Of a stretch of DNA of 64,000 nt, positions 24,862 to 33,628 are shown one piece after another. The notes under the pieces were generated by a model that worked only from the letters and a program-made list of their open reading frames with translations, was not told where the DNA came from and searched no databases. Each line of letters opens with the position of its first letter. Positions within the stretch are counted from its first letter, which is position 1. Source of the DNA: Pengzhenrongella sicca (GTDB taxonomy: Bacteria; Actinomycetota; Actinomycetes; Actinomycetales; Cellulomonadaceae); the NCBI RefSeq assembly GCF_017569225.1, contig NZ_CP071868.1, forward strand, positions 2,418,001 to 2,482,000, written 5' to 3'. A program made the position numbers and the translations under genes.

Positions 24862-24913
24862 CGGCCGGCTACGGCGCGACGGCCGGCTACGGCAGGACGG
24901 CCGGCTACGGCGC
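24860..24913. repeat. Three direct copies of an 18-base unit at a gene junction
   Basis: GACGGCCGGCTACGGCGC occurs at 24860-24877 and 24896-24913, with a copy differing in two bases at 24878-24895. The block spans exactly the gap between the universal stress protein stop and the convergent TetR stop; each copy carries a TAG stop for the TetR frame. It looks like tandem duplication of the TetR 3' end. Confidence 0.9.
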
Positions 24914-25471
24914 GACGATCCGCCGGACGGACTCGACCACGAGCGCGCGCCGGGCGCCCTCGGGTGAGACCTGGGCCTCGACCAGGTGACGCGGCGCGTG
25001 CATCCAGGCGGTCGCGATCGCGAAGATCGAGACGAGCACGTCGTTCGGGCTGACGTCGGCGCGCACCAGCCCCGCGCGCTGCGACTGGGCGATGGAGTCG
25101 AGCAGCGCGGCGCGGTCCGGGTGACGCAGGTCGAACGTCGCCGCGATCTCGTCGAGCCCCTCGAGCCGCGCCCAGTCGAGGATGCGCAGGTTCTCGGGCT
25201 GCGCCGTGAGGTGGTCGAAGATGCGGCCCGCCGACCCGGGCAGGTCGGCCGCGTCGAGCGCGATGGTCCGATACAGCTCCGCGGAGTTCGCGGCGACAAC
25301 GGCCGCGAACAGCACCTGCTTGTCGCCGACGTGGGCGTAGATCCGCTCCTTGTTGACCGACGCGGCGTCGGCGATCCGGTCGATCCGCGCTCCCGCGAAG
25401 CCGAAGCTCGCGAACTCGGCTCGCCCCGCAGCCAGGATGCGCGCCTTGGTCTGAGCGCCCGGGGTGGTCAC
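24905..25471 (-). CDS. TetR-family transcriptional regulator
   Basis: A 188-residue TetR/AcrR protein. The N-terminal helix-turn-helix covers residues 8-54 (ILAAGRAEFASFGFAGARIDRIADAASVNKERIYAHVGDKQVLF), with the typical YAHVGDK after the recognition helix. The C-terminal ligand domain is all-helical and unassigned. It is divergent from the DHA2-type exporter gene, and a CTAG-TTGT-CTAG palindrome that overlaps the exporter promoter is its likely operator, so it probably represses the exporter until a toxic ligand binds. Confidence 0.93.
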   Translation of the reverse strand: MTTPGAQTKARILAAGRAEFASFGFAGARIDRIADAASVNKERIYAHVGDKQVLFAAVVAANSAELYRTIALDAADLPGSAGRIFDHLTAQPENLRILDWARLEGLDEIAATFDLRHPDRAALLDSIAQSQRAGLVRADVSPNDVLVSIFAIATAWMHAPRHLVEAQVSPEGARRALVVESVRRIVAP

Positions 25472-25513
25472 GGCGGAAGACTACCCGGCGCGTGAGCAAG
25501 GACACCCAACCAT

Positions 25514-25547
25514 CTAGTTGTCTAGGGCGAAGACGCGGACCTAGGCT
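25514..25547 (+). promoter_or_regulatory. MFS exporter promoter with overlapping TetR-type operator
   Basis: TTGTCT (25518-25523) and TAGGCT (25542-25547) are 18 bases apart. CTAG-TTGT-CTAG (25514-25525) is palindromic and covers the -35 box, a good position for repression by the divergent TetR protein. Because the -10 lies at 25542, the exporter start must be downstream, which excludes the in-frame ATG-like start at 25492. Confidence 0.6.
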
Positions 25548-25584
25548 GACACCTTCCCCCCTCGCAGTTGAGAAAGGCTTCACC

Positions 25585-27099
25585 TTGCCCTCCCGCACTT
25601 TGCCCCCGACTCACTCCCCCACGCTTGAGCCGGCCGGCGACTACGAGAAGTACGACCCGATCGAGACGACCGCCGCGCACGGCTCGCGCCGCTGGTGGGT
25701 GCTCGCGGTCATCGCCCTCGCGCAGCTCATGGTCGTGCTCGACGGGACGATCGTGAACATCGCGCTGCCGAGCGCGCAGGCCGACCTCGGCCTCACCGAC
25801 GCGAGCCGGTCGTGGGTCGTCACGGGCTACGCGCTCGCGTTCGGCGCCCTGCTGCTGCTCGGCGGGCGGATCGCCGACTTCTGGGGACGCAAGCGCGCGT
25901 TCCTCACCGGGATGGTCGGCTTCGCGCTCGCGTCGATCGTCGGCGGGCTCGCCCAGAGCCAGACCGAGCTGCTCGCCGCCCGCGCGCTGCAGGGCGTGTT
26001 CGCCGCACTGCTCGCCCCGGCCGCGCTCGCGATCCTGACCGTCACGTTCCCGACCGGCCGCGACCGCGGCAAGGCGTTCGCCGTCTTCGGCGCGATCGCC
26101 GGCGGTGGCGCCGCGCTCGGCCTCGTGCTCGGCGGGCTGCTCACCGAGTACGCCTCGTGGCGCTGGTGCCTGCTGGTCAACGTTCCCGTCGCGATCATCG
26201 CCGTCGTCGCGGGTTCGCGGCTGATCGTCGAGAGCCGCGCCACCGGGAACACGCGGTACGACTGGCCCGGCGTCGTGCTCGTGGCTGTCGGCCTCGGGTC
26301 GCTCGTCTACGGGTTCACTGAGGCGGAGAACGGCTGGACCAGCGGCCCGGCGCTCGGGTTCATCGGCCTCGGCGTCGTGCTCCTCGCGCTGTTCGTCCTG
26401 GTCGAGGCGCGCTCGGACCACCCCCTCCTGCCGTTGCACATCGCCGCCCAGCGGGACCGCGCCGGGGCCTTCCTGGCCGCGCTGCTGACGGGGACCGCGA
26501 TGATCGGCGGGCTGCTCTTCCTCACCTTCTACCTGCAGATCGTGCTCGCCTACGAGCCCATCGCGGCGGGCCTCGCCTCGCTGCCCATGACGGCCGCCAT
26601 CATGGTGACGGCAGCCGTGTCCGCGCAGCTGATGCCGAAGATCGGGCCGCGGCCGCTGCTCGCCGTCGGGCCGGTCGTCGCGGCCGCGGGGCTGCTCTAC
26701 CTCACCCAGCTCGAGACCGCGGGCTCGTACGCGGCCGACGTGCTGCCGGGCATGCTGCTGCTCGGCCTCGGCCTCGGGATGATCTTCGTCCCGCTGCAGA
26801 ACATCGCGCTGCTCGGGGTCGATCCCCACGACTCGGGCGCCGCCAGTGCGCTCGTCAACGCGGCGCAGCAGATCGGCGGGTCGCTCGGCACCGCGCTGTT
26901 CAGCACGATCTCGCTGACGGCCACCGCGGCGTTCATCCCGGCCGACCCGAGCTCGCCGACCGCCCCGCTCGACGCGCTCGTCGCCGGGTACACCCACGCC
27001 TTCGCGTGGGCGGCGCTGTTCCTCGTGCTCATCACGCCGATCTCCCTCGTCCTGGTCCGGGCGACGAAGGCCGACGTCGGCGGCGAGTCCGCGATCTGA
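25585..27099 (+). CDS. DHA2-family (14-helix) MFS drug exporter
   Basis: A 504-residue major-facilitator protein of the EmrB/QacA type with about 14 helices. Motif D1 is LDGTIVNIALPSAQADLGL in helix 1, motif A is GGRIADFWGRKR in loop 2-3, and motif C-type glycines follow in helix 5. These transporters expel drugs or toxic metabolites using the proton gradient. The TTG at 25585 is chosen because GAGAAAGG lies eight bases upstream and the predicted promoter lies between it and the earlier start at 25492. Control by the divergent TetR gene is likely. Confidence 0.93.
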   Translation: MPSRTLPPTHSPTLEPAGDYEKYDPIETTAAHGSRRWWVLAVIALAQLMVVLDGTIVNIALPSAQADLGLTDASRSWVVTGYALAFGALLLLGGRIADFWGRKRAFLTGMVGFALASIVGGLAQSQTELLAARALQGVFAALLAPAALAILTVTFPTGRDRGKAFAVFGAIAGGGAALGLVLGGLLTEYASWRWCLLVNVPVAIIAVVAGSRLIVESRATGNTRYDWPGVVLVAVGLGSLVYGFTEAENGWTSGPALGFIGLGVVLLALFVLVEARSDHPLLPLHIAAQRDRAGAFLAALLTGTAMIGGLLFLTFYLQIVLAYEPIAAGLASLPMTAAIMVTAAVSAQLMPKIGPRPLLAVGPVVAAAGLLYLTQLETAGSYAADVLPGMLLLGLGLGMIFVPLQNIALLGVDPHDSGAASALVNAAQQIGGSLGTALFSTISLTATAAFIPADPSSPTAPLDALVAGYTHAFAWAALFLVLITPISLVLVRATKADVGGESAI

Positions 27100-27135
27100 G
27101 CCCCGGTGCTCCGCCCGTGGGTCACACTGACAGGG

Positions 27136-28797
27136 ATGCGAGCAGACGCGACCAAGTCCCCCGTCGACCCGCCCGGGTCGGCCGGGAACGATGCGCCGGC
27201 GGCCGATCCGGCCGCCGGCGCGTGGTTCGTGACCGATGCCGAACGCGCCAACCCGGCGACCGCGCTGCGCGGGTGGACCACCGGGAACCTCGTCCAGCCG
27301 CTGATCGACGGACACGCCTACTTCGCGCGGCTGAACGCCGTGCTCGGGGCCGCCGGACCCGGCGACCAGGTGTGCTTCCTCGACTTCCGCGGCGACATGG
27401 ACGAGCGGCTCGACGGCCCGGGCAGCGAGGTCAGCGCCGTGCTCAGCGGCGCGGCGACCCGCGGCGCCGGCGTCTTCGGCCTGCTCTGGCGCGCCCCGGC
27501 GCGCCTGCTGCGCCAGTCCTCGGACGCCAACTCTGACTTCGCCGAGCGGGTCGGCGCCGCCGGCGGCCAGGTGCTGCTGGACGGGCGGACCCGGATCGCG
27601 GGGAGCCACCACCAGAAGCTCGTCGTCGTCCGCAGCGCGGCCGCCCCCGAGCGCGACGTCGCCTTCGTCGGCGGCATCGACCTCAGCCACAGCCGCAACG
27701 ACGACCCGGCACACGACGGCGACCCCCAAGCCGTGCCGTTCCCCCTGCGCTACGGCGCGCGCCCGCCGTGGCACGACCTGCAGGTCGAGGTCCACGGGCC
27801 GGCCGTTCGCGAGCTCGAGCACACGTTCCAGGAGCGCTGGAACGGCGCGAGCACCCTCGAGGCGCCCGCGCGCGTGCGCCAGCTCTACGACGGCGCGTAC
27901 CACCTGGGCGCGACGGCGCCCGTGCTGCTGCCCCCGCTCCCGTGGGTCGACACCAGCCGGCCGGGAGGGCACGCCGTCCAGGTGCTGCGGACCTATCCGG
28001 CGCGGTTCCGGCGCTACCCGTTCGCCCCGCACGGCGAGCGGAGCATCGCGCACGCGCTGCTCAAGGCGTTCGCCCGGGCGCGCAGCCTGATCTACCTCGA
28101 GGACCAGTACCTGTGGTCGCGGCCGGTGGCCGACGCGCTCGCCGGCGCGCTGCGCGCCAACCCCGGGCTGCGCGTCATCGCCGTCGTGCCCCGGTACTCC
28201 GACAACGACGGCGCGATCACGCGGGTGCCCTCGGCGATGGCTCGCCGGGACGCGCTGCGCACGTGCACCGAGGCCGGCGGCGAGCGGTTCCAGGTCGTCG
28301 ACCTCGAGAACGAGGCCGGCACGCCGATCTACGTGCACTCCAAGGTCGTGATCGTCGACGACCTCTGGGCGATCGTGGGCTCGGACAACCTCAACCGCAG
28401 GTCGTGGACGCACGACAGCGAGCTGTCGGTCGCCGTCGTCGACGAGGCCCACGATCTCCGCGAGCCGCGCGACCCGGCCGGGCGCGGCGAGGGCGCCCGC
28501 GAGTTCGCCCGGAACCTGCGGCTCGCGCTCGCGTGCGAGCACCTGGGCCGGGCCCCCGACGACGTCGCCGACCTCCTGGACCCGGCAGACGCCGCGGACG
28601 CGTTCGCCCGCAGCGCGCGCACGCTCGCCGCGTGGCACGCCGACGGCGGCGCCGGACCGCGGCCGCCGGGGCGCGTGCGCGCGCACCGAACGGTGCCGAC
28701 CACGGCGATCCAGCGGCTGTGGGCGACCCCGCTGTACGCGAGCGTCTACGACCCGGACGGGCGCCCGCTGCGGGATCGGCTGCGCCGCCGGCCCTAG
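27136..28797 (+). CDS. Phospholipase D-like protein with two HKD motifs
   Basis: A 553-residue cytosolic protein of the phospholipase D superfamily. The first HKD motif is HHQKLVVVRS (about residue 155) followed by a GGIDL strand; the second is HSKVVIVDDLWAIVGSDNLN (about residue 400). Both His-Lys-Asp sets are intact, so phosphodiesterase or phosphatidyl-transfer activity is possible. It resembles the long PLD proteins of actinobacteria, not cardiolipin synthases, because there are no N-terminal membrane helices. No secretion signal is visible. ATG 27136 follows ACAGGG. Confidence 0.9.
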   Translation: MRADATKSPVDPPGSAGNDAPAADPAAGAWFVTDAERANPATALRGWTTGNLVQPLIDGHAYFARLNAVLGAAGPGDQVCFLDFRGDMDERLDGPGSEVSAVLSGAATRGAGVFGLLWRAPARLLRQSSDANSDFAERVGAAGGQVLLDGRTRIAGSHHQKLVVVRSAAAPERDVAFVGGIDLSHSRNDDPAHDGDPQAVPFPLRYGARPPWHDLQVEVHGPAVRELEHTFQERWNGASTLEAPARVRQLYDGAYHLGATAPVLLPPLPWVDTSRPGGHAVQVLRTYPARFRRYPFAPHGERSIAHALLKAFARARSLIYLEDQYLWSRPVADALAGALRANPGLRVIAVVPRYSDNDGAITRVPSAMARRDALRTCTEAGGERFQVVDLENEAGTPIYVHSKVVIVDDLWAIVGSDNLNRRSWTHDSELSVAVVDEAHDLREPRDPAGRGEGAREFARNLRLALACEHLGRAPDDVADLLDPADAADAFARSARTLAAWHADGGAGPRPPGRVRAHRTVPTTAIQRLWATPLYASVYDPDGRPLRDRLRRRP

Positions 28798-28859
28798 AGG
28801 GCGCGCCGGTAGCCCGCGCACCGGTGGCGCCACCCTCGGGCCGGGCTCGAGCGCACGCC

Positions 28860-28952
28860 TCCGCGCGGAGCATGTGACCTGAGTAGCCCCGAGTGCCTCC
28901 TGAGACGTCCCAGCTTCCCCACCAGCATCACCCGTCACATGCTCCGCGCGGA
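28860..28952. repeat. 19-base perfect inverted repeat with 55-base spacer in a 377-base intergenic region
   Basis: TCCGCGCGGAGCATGTGAC (28860-28878) and its exact reverse complement (28934-28952) flank 55 bases. The surrounding gap (28798-29174) has no credible gene. As an RNA it would form a long stem with a large loop; it lacks the T-tract of a terminator. It could be a terminator for the phospholipase gene, a structured RNA, or the ends of a small decayed mobile element. Confidence 0.8.
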
Positions 28953-29174
28953 CGGGGCCGGTCGGGCCCTCGCGGGCTGCCCCAGGCCCCCGCAGGACGG
29001 CGAGCGGCCCGCGGCGATGGGTGCGGGTGGACCGGACCGACGCGCGAGTGACTGGTGGGGCCGATGTGACTCCTGGGGCACCCCGTTCGACACTGTGGTC
29101 ACTCCAGCACCAGGCGCGTCGCTGCGGTTCCCCACCCAGCGCGGTGAGCTGAGCGGTGCGGATGACCGCAGCCG

Positions 29175-29873
29175 TTAGGTGAGCTGCCCCTCGTGGATCG
29201 TGAGCACCCGGCCCGCGGCCCGCCACATGCGTTCGTCGTGCGTCGCGACCAGGATCGCCGTCCCCCGCTCGTGCACGAGGCTGAGCGCGGCCAGGACCCG
29301 GTCGACGTGCTCGTCGTCCTGGTGGCCGGTCGGCTCGTCGAGCACCGCGAGGCGAGGACCGAGGGCGAGCGCGCGCCCGAGCGCCGTCCGCTGCTGCTCG
29401 CCCAGCGAGGTCTGCCCGACGAGCCGGTCGGCCAGCCCGGCCAGCCCGAGCGTCTCGATCAGCTGCTCTCCCAGGCCCGCCCGGCCGGCCCCGCCAGCCC
29501 CGCCCGCCCCGCCAACCCCGTGGCGCGCCCGCAGGTTCAGCGGGAGCAGCAGGTTCTCCGCGACCGACAGCTCCTCGGCGAGCGCCAGCCGCTGGGGCAG
29601 CAGCGAGACGACGGCCCAGTCCTCGATCCGGTCCGCGGGCACGGAGTCAATCAGGATGCGGCCCGCCGTGGGGGTGCCCATGCCGGCGACGAGGTGGCAG
29701 AGCGTCGTCTTTCCGGAGCCGGACCGGCCGGCGAGCGCGACCCATTCGCCCGGCGCGAGGACCAGCTCCACGTCGCGCAGCACGGGCGTCGATCCCGCCC
29801 CGCCGAGTCGGTGCGTGACGTGGTCGACCCACAGCAACGGCTGGTCCTGCGCCCTGGTCCCCAGCTCCAGCAC
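29175..29873 (-). CDS. ABC transporter ATPase (MacB/LolD-like)
   Basis: A 232-residue ABC ATPase. Walker A is GRSGSGKTT, Walker B is LAVLDEPTGHQDD and the H-loop is LVATHDE. The signature is degenerate (TSLGEQQRTALGRA instead of LSGGQ), and a Gly/Ala-rich insertion (GVGGAGGAGGAG) lies just before it. The fold is that of ATPases serving FtsX-type permeases. GTG start at 29873, a few bases after the stop of the second ATPase; it is the last of three coupled genes (permease, ATPase with extra domain, this ATPase). Confidence 0.9.
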   Translation of the reverse strand: MLELGTRAQDQPLLWVDHVTHRLGGAGSTPVLRDVELVLAPGEWVALAGRSGSGKTTLCHLVAGMGTPTAGRILIDSVPADRIEDWAVVSLLPQRLALAEELSVAENLLLPLNLRARHGVGGAGGAGGAGRAGLGEQLIETLGLAGLADRLVGQTSLGEQQRTALGRALALGPRLAVLDEPTGHQDDEHVDRVLAALSLVHERGTAILVATHDERMWRAAGRVLTIHEGQLT

Positions 29874-29876
29874 GGC

Positions 29877-30728
29877 TCAGTCCCCCGTTCCGGGGGGCAG
29901 GAGCCAGACGCCGCGGCCCTCGACGACGAGCCGGGCCCGGCCCTCGGGGAAGAGCGCGAGCGCCTGCGGCGGCAGCTGCAGGCGCCCGGTGGAGTCGATG
30001 CTCGCGGTGGCCGGGCCCCCGGCGTCGGACTCGGTCGAGACGACGCCGTAGCGCAGGTGCAGCTCGCGGTCGGCGGCCACGACGCCGCGGTGGTCGTGCG
30101 TCGCGAAGACGACGGCCGCGCCGAGGCTCGCGCACCGGCGCAGCTCCTCGAGCACGAGCTGCGAGGACTCGTCGTCGAGCTCGGCGGTCGGCTCGTCGGC
30201 CACGATCAACCCCGGCACGCCGATCACGGCCGCGGCGACCGCCAGGCGCTGCTGCTCGCCGCCGGACAGCTCGCGGTTGCGGGCCCGCAGGCGGTTCGCG
30301 AGGCCGAGCCGGTCGAGCAGCGTCCGGCAGTCGGCGAGGTCGGCGCCGCGCAGTCGGGCGGACTGCTCGACCTGCTCGAGCGCGGTGAGGTGGTCGAACA
30401 AGCTGTGCGTCGGGCGCTGGGCGACCGACGCGACGTCGCGGCGGCGCAGGTCCCGCAGCGCGCGCGCGCCGAGCGCGGAGACGGCGCGGGGGCCGATCCA
30501 CAGCTCGCCGCCGCTCTGCCGTTCGCGCAGCGCGAGCACCGACAGCAGGCTGGACTTGCCGCTGCCCGACGGGCCCGTGACCGCCGTGAGCGCGCCCGCC
30601 GGGAACGTCGCCTCGATGCCGCGCAACGCGTGCGTCTCGCCGGTCGCGGACGGGTAGATCTTGACCAGCCGCGCGCAGCGGGCCGCGGGCCCGGTGGCGG
30701 CGCCGCGCCGCGCGCCGACGCTACTCAT
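29877..30728 (-). CDS. ABC transporter ATPase with AbrB-like C-terminal domain
   Basis: A 283-residue protein. Residues about 15-215 are an ABC ATPase of the MacB/LolD type: Walker A TGPSGSGKSS, signature LSGGEQQRLAVAA, Walker B GLIVADEPTAELD and H-loop FATHDH. After about residue 228 comes an extra domain of roughly 50 residues, ATASIDSTGRLQLPPQAL then a GRARLVVEGRGVWLLPP strand pair, which has the look of an AbrB/SpoVT-type swapped-hairpin domain. MacB-type ATPases normally end near residue 225-235. The ATG at 30728 overlaps the permease stop by eight bases, so the genes are coupled. Confidence 0.85.
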   Translation of the reverse strand: MSSVGARRGAATGPAARCARLVKIYPSATGETHALRGIEATFPAGALTAVTGPSGSGKSSLLSVLALRERQSGGELWIGPRAVSALGARALRDLRRRDVASVAQRPTHSLFDHLTALEQVEQSARLRGADLADCRTLLDRLGLANRLRARNRELSGGEQQRLAVAAAVIGVPGLIVADEPTAELDDESSQLVLEELRRCASLGAAVVFATHDHRGVVAADRELHLRYGVVSTESDAGGPATASIDSTGRLQLPPQALALFPEGRARLVVEGRGVWLLPPGTGD

Positions 30729-33618
30729 CGCGGAGCACCCCCCGGTCCGCGGACCGCGACGTGCGCGATGCGGAGCGCGCGGTCGCGACCACCACCGCGA
30801 CGCCGACGGCGATCGCGGCGGCCGCAGCCCCCGCCCCCAGCGCCTGCGGACCGAGCCGCAGGACGAATCCGGGCGCGGCTCCCCCGCCCGGGTCGAGCAG
30901 CCGGGCGCCCAGCGGCGCGACGAGCGCGACGCCGAGCGTGCCGAGCGCCAGGCCGAGCGCCGCCATCGCCGCGAGCTCGAGCGACCGGGCCCGCCGAGGT
31001 CCGGCCCGACCCATCCCGACGAGGGTGAGGAGCAGGTCGGCCGCCCGGGACCGGGTCGCCGCCCGGTCCGCAAACATCGCGAGGGCGAGCATCGCGATCG
31101 CGCCGACGGCGACCCCGAGGGCGAGCTGCAGGCCGAGCGAGCGCCGCGCCGCCACGAGATCGGGCAGCTGACCGACGTGCTCGAGGGTCTCCGTGTCGCC
31201 AGGCGTGACGCCGGCCGGGTCGAGGATCGCTGCGAACGACCGCGCGTCGCCGTTCGTCCACAGCGACGGGAAGTACGCCGTCGGCGTGCGGTCGAACTTG
31301 CCGGTGCCCTCGGGCGGCTTGACCCGAGGGTCGGACGAGCCGAGCCAGGAGAAGAAGCTGTCCGCGGGCACCACGACGAGCGGCAACGCGTCGCCCAGCC
31401 CGGGGAACGCGGGCACGACGTCGAGGAACGTGATCGGGACGTCGTCGGTCAGGGTCGACAGCGCCGCCTCGTCCCCGGCCCGGGACGGCAGGTCGCCCAC
31501 CCCGATCGCGGGGACGGGCTCGCCGGGCTCCCCGGCGACGAGCCCGGCAGTGACCGTGTCGTCCGCGCGCGCGAGCGCCGGCAGGAGCGCCTTCGCCCGG
31601 GCGAGCTCGGGCCCGGTGCCCCAGCTCGCCACCTCGGCGAAGTGCTCGGGATCGATCACGAGCAGGTCGAGGTTCGTGTACTCCGGGGGAACCGTGGTCC
31701 GGCCACGCCAGACGACGGTCGTCCCGGCGGGCAGGGGCGGCGTGCGGGCACCGGGCACCGGACCCGGGTCGGGCGGCAGGCCCGGGTCGTCCGCGGGCGG
31801 CGAGGGCAGCTGCGCCGCGCCGTCGTCCAACAGCCACGACACCTCGATCTCGGTCGTGGCGCTCGCGCCCGCGAGCACGGCCGCGCGGTCGCCGACGACC
31901 TGGCGAACCGAGGTCGCGGCGGCCACCGAGTACGTCAGAAGGCCGAGGCCCGTGGCGACGATCGTGATCACCAGGATCGACGGGGACCCGCCGGCCGCGA
32001 ACCGGCGCGCGGCGAGCAGGCGCGCGGGACGCCGGGCCCACGCGTCCGGGGCGGTCCGGGCCGCCCGGCGTCGGCGGCCGATCGCGGCCAGGCGCAGCGC
32101 GAGGCGCCCGCCGACCGCCCCCGTCGCGGCCACCGCGAGCACGGGCACGACGAGCTCGAGCGCGCTCGGCGGGCCGGTGCTCGCGGGCCGGACGAGCAGA
32201 CCCACGACGGAGGTTGCCGCGACCGCGACGAGCACGAGCTCCCACGAGCCCGCCCGCGCGCCGCCGATGCTCGCGCGCAGGCGCGCGGCCTGCCAGGCGA
32301 ACCCCGCCGCCGTCACGCCCACGATCAGCACCCCGGCGAGCGCGGCGACGCCCGCGCGCACCGCCCCGGCCGTCACCGCGGTCGAGGTGATCGCGCCGGG
32401 CGGCCCGACCGCCGTCACGACTGCGACCGCGACCACGAGCCCGAGCGCGGCGCTCGCCGCGGCGACGAGCAGCACCTCGAGCGCGGCGAGCGCGCCGACC
32501 GTCGCCGGGCGCAGTCCGACGACGACGCCGTGCCGCAGCTCGAGCGTGCGCCGCACCATGGTCAGCACCGCCACGGCGAACACGGCGATCAGCCCGAGCG
32601 CGGCACCCGCCGTGCTGAGCGTCGACGTCCACGCGACCGTCCGGGCCGCGACGACGTCGGCGGCGCGCAGCAGCTCGGGCAGCCCCGTAACCACCTGCGG
32701 CCGCACCCGGTCCGCCGTCTCCCCCGCGATGGCGGGGTCGCGGATCTCGACCTGCAGGTCGTGGACCCCCGCGACGGTCGACCTCACCTCGGCCAGCGTG
32801 GGCTCGGCCCCCGCCAGCCGCCCCTCGAGCGCGAACAGCAGGTCGTCGCCGATCGCCGCGGCGAGCGCGGTCGTCGTCGGGACGTCCGCGACGATCAGGT
32901 AGGCGGGCAGCGTGCGGAACTCGCTGTCGACGGGCAGGAAGGGACGCCGGTAGGTCCAGCGCCTGGTCCCGTCCGGGTCGGCCGGGGCCCGGCCGCCGGC
33001 ATCGACGGCGTAGACGCCGGCGACCCGGGCCGGCGCCCCCGTGCGCACGCCATGGTCCTGGATGCCCACCTCGACGGTGTCGCCCACCACGACCCCGAGG
33101 CGCTCGGCGACGGGCTGGGGCAGCCAGACGCCAGCCGCTTCCCCGGTGGCAGGCTCGGCAAGTGGCTCGGCGCGCGGCTCGCCGGACGAGCCGTCGGCAG
33201 GCACGAGCGCCGCCTGCTGGTCGGAGTCGCCGAAGAGGCGAGCCCGCTCGACGCGATCGCCGACCGCGACGTACGGAGTGAACTCACCCGGCAGGCCCTG
33301 CCGCTGCTCGACCCCGAGCGACGCCGCGGTGACCGCACCCGGGGCCAGGCCGGGGATCTCCTCGAGCGCACCGGCGAGCCGGCCCTCGCCGAGCGCTCCG
33401 GGGCCGCCGACGAGCCGGACGACGGGCGCCGAGCCGGCCGGCGCGTTCGCCGGAACGGCGGTGAGCTGGTCCGTGAGCGCGGCGTTCCCGGCGGCAGAGG
33501 CGAACAGCGGAGCCGCCGCCGTCGCGGCGCAGAGCAGCACGAACGCACCGAGGACGAGCAGGCTCCACGGCCCGCTGCGCGTGAGCCGCAGGGCAGCCCG
33601 GCGGACCAGCGGACCCAT
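30721..33618 (-). CDS. FtsX-like ABC transporter permease
   Basis: A 965-residue permease. One membrane helix near the N-terminus (WSLLVLGAFVLLCAAT) is followed by a large extracytoplasmic domain of about 300 residues, then a block of helices around residues 335-520, another extracytoplasmic domain, and three or four helices near the C-terminus. This duplicated FtsX/MacB organisation is typical of actinobacterial exporters or cell-envelope complexes with a fused permease. Two ATPase genes follow, overlapping it, so they probably form a heterodimeric motor. ATG start at 33618. Substrate unknown. Confidence 0.88.
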   Translation of the reverse strand: MGPLVRRAALRLTRSGPWSLLVLGAFVLLCAATAAAPLFASAAGNAALTDQLTAVPANAPAGSAPVVRLVGGPGALGEGRLAGALEEIPGLAPGAVTAASLGVEQRQGLPGEFTPYVAVGDRVERARLFGDSDQQAALVPADGSSGEPRAEPLAEPATGEAAGVWLPQPVAERLGVVVGDTVEVGIQDHGVRTGAPARVAGVYAVDAGGRAPADPDGTRRWTYRRPFLPVDSEFRTLPAYLIVADVPTTTALAAAIGDDLLFALEGRLAGAEPTLAEVRSTVAGVHDLQVEIRDPAIAGETADRVRPQVVTGLPELLRAADVVAARTVAWTSTLSTAGAALGLIAVFAVAVLTMVRRTLELRHGVVVGLRPATVGALAALEVLLVAAASAALGLVVAVAVVTAVGPPGAITSTAVTAGAVRAGVAALAGVLIVGVTAAGFAWQAARLRASIGGARAGSWELVLVAVAATSVVGLLVRPASTGPPSALELVVPVLAVAATGAVGGRLALRLAAIGRRRRAARTAPDAWARRPARLLAARRFAAGGSPSILVITIVATGLGLLTYSVAAATSVRQVVGDRAAVLAGASATTEIEVSWLLDDGAAQLPSPPADDPGLPPDPGPVPGARTPPLPAGTTVVWRGRTTVPPEYTNLDLLVIDPEHFAEVASWGTGPELARAKALLPALARADDTVTAGLVAGEPGEPVPAIGVGDLPSRAGDEAALSTLTDDVPITFLDVVPAFPGLGDALPLVVVPADSFFSWLGSSDPRVKPPEGTGKFDRTPTAYFPSLWTNGDARSFAAILDPAGVTPGDTETLEHVGQLPDLVAARRSLGLQLALGVAVGAIAMLALAMFADRAATRSRAADLLLTLVGMGRAGPRRARSLELAAMAALGLALGTLGVALVAPLGARLLDPGGGAAPGFVLRLGPQALGAGAAAAAIAVGVAVVVATARSASRTSRSADRGVLRDE

Positions 33619-33628
33619 GTCCGGGACC

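Noticed and set aside
28939-29178. 79-codon frame from ATG 28939 in the inverted-repeat region
   Set aside because: No ribosome site, no codon bias, and its start is inside the repeat arm.
25522-29226. 1234-codon open frame on the minus strand
   Set aside because: Antisense to the MFS and phospholipase D-like genes; low-complexity, no motif.
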